This document shows positions 59,601-64,000 of a stretch of DNA of 64,000 nucleotides, piece by piece. The notes beneath the pieces were generated by a model that had not been told where the DNA came from, did no database searches, and saw nothing but the letters and a program-made list of their open reading frames with translations. The stretch spans positions 5,645 through 69,644 of the forward strand of contig CANCYO010000009.1 of assembly GCA_947382415.1 (NCBI GenBank), given 5' to 3'. The translations under genes were made by a program, and so were the position numbers. Position 1 is the stretch's first letter, and each line of letters begins with the position of its first letter. Source of the stretch: an uncultured Lachnospiraceae bacterium. Its GTDB lineage: Bacteria > Bacillota > Clostridia > Lachnospirales > Lachnospiraceae.

Positions 59601-59738
59601 TTTTGTGGTTTTTTTAAAGTGTATTTCTGATGGTAGAAAATTTTTTTATAGTGTGAGATATTTTATGGGAGACATACATCTAATTTATGAACGGAATTCC
59701 GGGACAGAATATACTTCGGAAAGGATCAGGGATGCGAA

Positions 59739-60212
59739 ATGGATAAGGAAGAATTCAGTAGACAGGTTTTGGCGGCGGAGGGCTCTCTGTACCGCGTGGC
59801 CAAGTCTATTCTGCACAATGATGAAGATTGTGCGGACGCCATACAGAGCGGAATCCTGAAAGCATATCAGAAGCTGGATATGCTGCGGGAACCACGTTAT
59901 TTTAAGACATGGCTGACGCGCATTGTGATCAATGAGTGTTATGGAATACTCAGATATGCGCAGCGGTATGTGGCTTTGGACGAATATCCGGGCTGGGATG
60001 CCGCCGTGGCAGAAGAGTGGGAAGACTCTCCGGTTATGACGGAGTTGGTGCAGTTGGAGGATAAGTACAGAATGCCGATTGTGCTTCAGCAGATTGAGGG
60101 ATATTCCGTTAAGGAGATCGGAGAGATTTTGGGGCTGTCCGAGGCCAATGTCAGGAATCGTCTCTTCCGGGGTAAAGCGGTGTTGAAAAAGAGATTGGAG
60201 GAGGTCATATAA
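59739..60212 (+). CDS. ECF-type RNA polymerase sigma factor (module 1)
   Basis: 157 residues. Region 2 (about 8-75) has YRVAKSILHNDEDCADAIQSGILKAYQKLD and the region 2.4-like RYFKTWLTRIVINECYG (in part); region 4 (about 103-155) has LEDKYRMPIVLQQIEGYSVKEIGEILGLSEANVRNRLFRGK (in part). No extra domains. ATG 59739 lacks a strong Shine-Dalgarno sequence. The gene right after it encodes a membrane protein that fits an anti-sigma partner. Regulon unknown; such factors often control envelope stress and their own operon. Confidence 0.92.
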   Translation: MDKEEFSRQVLAAEGSLYRVAKSILHNDEDCADAIQSGILKAYQKLDMLREPRYFKTWLTRIVINECYGILRYAQRYVALDEYPGWDAAVAEEWEDSPVMTELVQLEDKYRMPIVLQQIEGYSVKEIGEILGLSEANVRNRLFRGKAVLKKRLEEVI

Positions 60213-61226
60213 ATGTTGGAGAAAAGAACGGGCAGGAGACTTGAAAAAGAGATTTACGGGGAAGTTCCGGAGGTGGTGCATAATGCGGTGCTGGATGCGC
60301 TGGACCGGCTGGAGGAGCCTTGCTCTTTAGGGCGCCGGAGGGCAGAACGGGAGGTGACAGAGCGGCAGGTGACAGAGCGCAAAAGGACGGTGCTGCGGCT
60401 GCCAAGGCTTGCCGTGGCCTGTGTTCTCTGCCTGCTTCTGTGCGGGATATCGGTTTCTGCTGTAAACATGATGAATCTGTATAAGCAGCGGATGCAGGAT
60501 ATGGACAGGGAGGTCATGGAGGAATATTATGATATTGCCGCGGCAGGAGAAACCGTCGTACTGAGCAGGAATTATACAGAGCAGGAGCGCGCACGGTATG
60601 AAGTGCTGAAGGAAGCCTATGAGAAAAACGGCCTGTTCCCCAAGAACCGGATTCCTTATCTGCAGGGCGCTGATACGTATACAGGGAAGGAGGCTGCGCT
60701 GGATATTACAACCTCCACTGTATATCTGCCGGACAGAGAGTTAAGCGATGAGGAATTACTGGAGATTATAGATATGCAGCACAAGGTGGTCTACAGCATT
60801 TATAAACAGAATGAAGAGAGAATCACCAGCGGTTCTGACTGGCAGAGCCGCATGGCGGCGCTGAACGATGAAGAGGTGGATGCAGTGTATCTGACATTAT
60901 GCAGCACTGCATGTGATGTCAGCGGTGGCTATAACAGGGAGATGTCGGAGGTTGAGGAAAGCCGTTATGAGGAGCTTACGCATCGTTACGAGCAGGACGG
61001 AGTATTTGCGGCGGAGGACATGACCGTGATTCAGACGCCGATGGAATATGATGGAACCGGGATTGCCGTCTGTGTGGAGACCGGGTCTTACTTTTTTCCG
61101 GAGCGGGAACTTACGGATGAGGAAATTCTGCAGTTGATCGATTTGCAGCATAAGGAGACATATTGTCTTGACAGGCTTCACAATGAGATTCAGATGGGAC
61201 TGCGGGAGGGGTATCCGCGGAATTGA
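60213..61226 (+). CDS. Membrane protein, putative anti-sigma partner with duplicated extracellular domain
   Basis: 337 residues: cytoplasmic head (1-60, basic), one membrane helix (about 63-84), outer part (85-337). The outer part has an internal duplication: about 119-181 and 241-314 share a pattern of ERARYEVLKEAYEKNG / ESRYEELTHRYEQDG and RELSDEELLEIIDMQHK / RELTDEEILQLIDLQHK. It starts directly after the sigma-factor stop, with GGAGG upstream, the normal place for an anti-sigma factor. No zinc-binding ZAS motif is seen, so the inhibitory mechanism is unclear. Confidence 0.7.
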   Translation: MLEKRTGRRLEKEIYGEVPEVVHNAVLDALDRLEEPCSLGRRRAEREVTERQVTERKRTVLRLPRLAVACVLCLLLCGISVSAVNMMNLYKQRMQDMDREVMEEYYDIAAAGETVVLSRNYTEQERARYEVLKEAYEKNGLFPKNRIPYLQGADTYTGKEAALDITTSTVYLPDRELSDEELLEIIDMQHKVVYSIYKQNEERITSGSDWQSRMAALNDEEVDAVYLTLCSTACDVSGGYNREMSEVEESRYEELTHRYEQDGVFAAEDMTVIQTPMEYDGTGIAVCVETGSYFFPERELTDEEILQLIDLQHKETYCLDRLHNEIQMGLREGYPRN

Positions 61227-61243
61227 ATATAGATTCTAACGTG

Positions 61244-61274
61244 ACTCCGGCAATACGGCATTGCCGGAGTTTTC
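61244..61274 (+). terminator. Terminator between the two sigma modules
   Basis: ACTCCGGCAAT pairs perfectly with ATTGCCGGAGT across a five-base loop, followed by TTT. It separates the two modules into independent transcripts. Confidence 0.85.
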
Positions 61275-61344
61275 AGTTATCTGTTTATTTTTCTTGTGAA
61301 TCATCCGGAGAGTTATTACCATATAGAGATGAGAGGGTAAGAAA

Positions 61345-61893
61345 ATGACAAGACAGCAATTGGAAAAATGTATTGAAGAACACGGAAAAGCGATTTATTC
61401 GTTTTGCCGGCATCTCACAGGAAACCGGCAGGAGGCTGAGGAGCTGTATCAGGACACTTTTCTGTCGGCGGTGGAATTGAGCGACAGGATCGATTACGAG
61501 AATAATCCCAAGAGTTATCTGCTCTCCGTTGCCGTACATATCTGGCAGAATCGAAAGCGGAAGTTTGCGTGGCGGAAGCGGATCGCGGACATGCGCCCAA
61601 TGGAGGATGAGAAGGACGTGGAAGGAGATGGGACGGCGGCTGTGTCTCCTGAAGAGCAGATAATTGGCAGGGAGTTGGCGGAGGCTGTGCGGAGTGCCGT
61701 GCATGCACTGCCACAGCGGCTCAGAGCGGTGGTGCTTCTCTTTTATATGGAAGAATTATCCACAACGCAGATCGCGGCAGTGATGAAGCTTCCCAGGGGA
61801 ACTGTGCTGAGCAGATTGTATCAGGCGAGGAAATTATTAAAAAAAGAGCTGGAGGGTGTCTGGGATGAAAAAGACGATGAAAAAACGGAATGA
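61345..61893 (+). CDS. ECF-type RNA polymerase sigma factor (module 2)
   Basis: 182 residues. Region 2 with GNRQEAEELYQDTFLSAVEL (about 26-45) and YLLSVAVHIWQNRKRKFAW; region 4 with LPQRLRAVVLLFYMEELSTT and QIAAVMKLPRGTVLSRLYQARKLLKKEL (in part). Less similar to the module 1 factor than expected for a recent duplicate. ATG 61345 follows GAGAGG. Its last 29 bases overlap the start of the NlpC/P60 gene, so the two are co-translated. Confidence 0.93.
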   Translation: MTRQQLEKCIEEHGKAIYSFCRHLTGNRQEAEELYQDTFLSAVELSDRIDYENNPKSYLLSVAVHIWQNRKRKFAWRKRIADMRPMEDEKDVEGDGTAAVSPEEQIIGRELAEAVRSAVHALPQRLRAVVLLFYMEELSTTQIAAVMKLPRGTVLSRLYQARKLLKKELEGVWDEKDDEKTE

Positions 61894-63229
61894 AAAAGCA
61901 GAATGGAGAATTAAACGGAGAATCGGATGGGGAAATGAATGTGGGACTGAGTGGGAAAATGAATGGGAGGGACTGTTGAAACAGGCGCTTATGCCTGCGG
62001 AGGAACCGGCTGCCCGATTAAATCAGACAATCCTTGATCGGGCGGATGAGAGATACAGGAGAGAACAAAGCGGAGATCGGAATGGAGATTGGAGCGGAGA
62101 CCGGCGGGGGGGAAAGCGACGCTTTCCGGCGGGACTTGCGGTGGCTGCGATATTGTGCATGTGCTCGATCACCGCATATGGAGCCTGGCATTACCTGACG
62201 CCCGGGGAGCTTGCGGAGCGTATGGGCGATGATGCGCTTGCGGATGCATTTCGGAGCGAGGGGGCATTGCAGATCAATGAAGTTCAGAGTTATGGCGGTT
62301 ATGATGTAACGCTGCTGGGCATTGTCTCCGGAGAAGGTTTGTCAAAATTTCAGCGTTTGGGAGACGGTGAACTGTGTTTGGACAGAAGTTATGCGGCTGT
62401 AGCGATCGCATGTTCCGATGGCGCTGCCATGCCGGATGACTCTGATGGTGCATATAGGGCATCGGAGTTTTTTGTATCACCGCTGATCGGCGGGTATTCT
62501 CCCGTGATGTACAATGCGGCGACAATGCACGGCGGTTATTGTGAAGCCGTTGTGGATAATGTGCTGTACCGACTTGTGGAGTGCGACAATGTGGAGCTGT
62601 TTGCGGATCACGATCTGTATCTGTGTGTCTCGGATAGTCCCTTTTACAGAGCGGAGGCCTACCATTATGATAGGGCTACCGGAAAAATTTCCAGAAATGC
62701 AGAGTATGCGGGATTGAACGCTCTGTTTGAACTGCCCATCGACGTTGCCAGGGCCAATCCTCAGAAGGCGGCGGAATATCTGGCGAATCTGGGAATCAGA
62801 GAGAAGGAGATTTCCCAGGAGAAATTGCATCCTGAGACGTATACGGGTGTCGGCATACAGATAGTGGATTCGGAGACAGGGGCGTTGGTGGCAAATGCTG
62901 CCCTGCAGTATGTAGGGAATCCTTATCAATGGGGTGGAAACAGCCTGACGGACGGGACTGACTGCTCGGGATTTACGGAGAGCGTGTTCGCGCAGTTTGG
63001 CGTCAGTCTGGCGCATTCTGCGGCCAGGCAGCGGCAGCAGGGCAGCGAGGTGGATGGTCTGGAAAATGCCAGGGAGGGCGATCTGCTTTTTTATGATAAT
63101 CCTTCCCATGTGGCGATTTATCTGGGCGACGGTTTTATCGTTCACGCATATCCCGGTGAGGGGATCTGTGTTTCCGAGGCGGATTTTGACGAGATTACGG
63201 CAATTCGGAGAGTGATTGAGGGGGAGTAG
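61865..63229 (+). CDS. Membrane anti-sigma-like protein fused to NlpC/P60 peptidase
   Basis: 454 residues: basic cytoplasmic head (1-85) with LLKQALMPAEEPAARLNQTIL, a pattern seen in DUF4179-type anti-sigma proteins, one membrane helix (about 87-106), an outer domain (about 110-330; TPGELAERMGDDALADAFRSE, GGYDVTLLGIVSGEGLS), and a C-terminal NlpC/P60 domain (about 345-454) with catalytic Cys367 in DCSGF, His415 in SHVAIY and His427 in IVHAYP. The peptidase should cut peptidoglycan stem peptides outside the cell. ATG 61865 has GGAGGG eight bases upstream, inside the sigma gene; a GTG at 61856 is an alternative. Confidence 0.85.
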   Translation: MKKTMKKRNEKAEWRIKRRIGWGNECGTEWENEWEGLLKQALMPAEEPAARLNQTILDRADERYRREQSGDRNGDWSGDRRGGKRRFPAGLAVAAILCMCSITAYGAWHYLTPGELAERMGDDALADAFRSEGALQINEVQSYGGYDVTLLGIVSGEGLSKFQRLGDGELCLDRSYAAVAIACSDGAAMPDDSDGAYRASEFFVSPLIGGYSPVMYNAATMHGGYCEAVVDNVLYRLVECDNVELFADHDLYLCVSDSPFYRAEAYHYDRATGKISRNAEYAGLNALFELPIDVARANPQKAAEYLANLGIREKEISQEKLHPETYTGVGIQIVDSETGALVANAALQYVGNPYQWGGNSLTDGTDCSGFTESVFAQFGVSLAHSAARQRQQGSEVDGLENAREGDLLFYDNPSHVAIYLGDGFIVHAYPGEGICVSEADFDEITAIRRVIEGE

Positions 63230-63282
63230 GACTTTTTTTGACGGTGTGCTAAGAAACATCAACAAGTATATAAAAGCAAACA

Positions 63283-63308
63283 TGGCGATATCTCCATAGA
63301 TATCGCCA
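63283..63308. terminator. Palindromic hairpin between convergent genes
   Basis: TGGCGATATCT and AGATATCGCCA are perfectly complementary around a CCAT loop, followed by CTGTTTTC. It can end transcription from both the NlpC/P60 gene and the minus-strand permease. Confidence 0.7.
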
Positions 63309-63314
63309 CTGTTT

Positions 63315-64000
63315 TCATATCTCATAAAGATGATACCGTTGCATATGCCTATACAGTATGAAAGAAAATGCCAACAGCAAAATAGAAGTTACCACCATTA
63401 CCAAACTGCTGATATTCTGAAAAGCTATGCAAATGAATAGCGGTACTAAACTGCTTAACATACCAATTCCCATTGTCGCCAGAACAGAAATTGCACCTCC
63501 CTTTATAGCGTAATACTCACTTGGCCAATCATACTTTGGAAATTTCACATTCATATACATTCCTAAAACGGATATAAAACAGGCATAAACCGCTGGAACG
63601 ATACATAACAAAACAGTCTGTGGCATAGAAACACCCATTTTAAATCCTAACAAAACGGCACTTATCAACGCAAACGGACAGATTACGGTTAGATTTACCG
63701 CTATCTTTGAATTGAATATATCAATAGCCCGTACAGGTACGGAACACATGATCCAACGGTTTTTTCCTTCTAAGGACAAAGATGCAGACGCGGTAGAGGT
63801 CATTGTAATAAATACTGCAATAACTAACGGAAGCACCCGCCGCAGCATTTGACTGAGACCGGTTATGCCGCTTTGCTGCGCTAATGTTTCCGGACTGATA
63901 AACAGGAGCAGCAGAGCCATAACAAGCAGCAGTACCATTCCAATCGTAGAATTAAGCGCGTAAATTGTGCAAGAAAAGTATCGGTCAAATTCACGCTTAT
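63315..64000 (-). CDS. ABC-2 type permease subunit, 5'-truncated by window edge
   Basis: The frame is open to the right edge; the visible 228 residues include KREFDRYFSCTIYALNSTIG upstream of the first Met at 63938, so the true start is outside the window. About six membrane helices are visible. The layout (GLSQMLRRVLPLVIAVF, TSTASASLSLEGKNRWIMCSVPV) matches putative ABC exporter permeases of Firmicutes. The ATPase is expected upstream, beyond the edge. Substrate unknown; relatives are linked to bacteriocin or drug export. Confidence 0.8.
   Translation of the reverse strand, partial: KREFDRYFSCTIYALNSTIGMVLLLVMALLLLFISPETLAQQSGITGLSQMLRRVLPLVIAVFITMTSTASASLSLEGKNRWIMCSVPVRAIDIFNSKIAVNLTVICPFALISAVLLGFKMGVSMPQTVLLCIVPAVYACFISVLGMYMNVKFPKYDWPSEYYAIKGGAISVLATMGIGMLSSLVPLFICIAFQNISSLVMVVTSILLLAFSFILYRHMQRYHLYEI

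Overview
The window looks like chromosomal DNA of a Gram-positive, endospore-forming Clostridia, most probably a Lachnospiraceae-type gut anaerobe. The evidence is the gene order polyprenyl synthase-dxs-tlyA-nadK-argR-recN-spoIVB, strong AGGAGG ribosome binding sites with some TTG and GTG starts, a class III fructose-bisphosphatase, a lysine riboswitch ahead of dapA, NADP-type glutamate dehydrogenase, and many c-di-GMP and ECF-sigma proteins. The family placement is an inference; no rRNA gene is present. No CRISPR array, insertion sequence or prophage was seen.

Layout. 1-10.4 kb: isoprenoid, NAD, arginine-repressor and DNA-repair cluster ending in the sporulation protease SpoIVB and a strong terminator; a large solute-binding lipoprotein sits between recN and spoIVB, and spo0A, the usual next gene, is absent. 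10.5-12.9 kb: Rrf2 regulator and a secreted family 9 pectate lyase. 13-17.6 kb: membrane glycosyltransferase, EAL phosphodiesterase and DMT transporter in one operon, then a small coiled-coil protein built on 21-bp repeats. 17.6-21.1 kb: typA (minus strand), a double-OB-fold SSB-like protein and a CobA-like P-loop protein. 21.2-25.3 kb: lysine riboswitch, dapA, dapB, class III fbp. 25.3-33.1 kb: Asn-rich lipoprotein, eukaryotic-type HisA, orphan PTS IIC, degenerate M23 protein plus bactofilin, YerC, DUF1836 regulator with PHP phosphatase, HIT protein, orphan ABC binding protein.

33.2-42.5 kb: a long operon of an SPFH/zinc-ribbon protein, a membrane zinc-ribbon protein, a GGDEF-GGDEF-EAL protein, pcrA, a small acidic membrane protein and rlmD. 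42.4-46.5 kb: an accessory patch (DUF5104-like protein, MgtC, AraC regulator, VOC-DUF3795 fusion, broken acetyltransferase) that overlaps the 3' end of rlmD. 46.8-50.4 kb: split chromate transporter and a cytoplasmic exo-rhamnogalacturonan-lyase-like protein. 50.4-53.5 kb: yqeG-aroE-aroK-aroQ, translationally coupled, then efp. 53.6-59.6 kb: DUF5688 protein, tRNA-Arg(CCG) enclosed by a 16-bp inverted repeat, SH3 protein, helical protein, gdhA with a structured leader, XRE membrane regulator. 59.7-63.2 kb: two adjacent ECF sigma/anti-sigma-like modules, the second with its membrane partner fused to an NlpC/P60 peptidase. The right edge cuts an ABC-2 type permease.

How they work together. Most of the window is core metabolism (isoprenoids, lysine/diaminopimelate, shikimate, gluconeogenesis, ammonia assimilation) and information processing. 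The accessory themes are pectin use (secreted PL9, cytoplasmic PL26-like enzyme), c-di-GMP signalling, and envelope sensing and remodelling (bactofilin/M23, ECF modules, SPFH). The most unusual items are the anti-sigma/NlpC-P60 fusion, the HIS6-type HisA, the degenerate M23/bactofilin pair and the leader-trailer stem around the tRNA.
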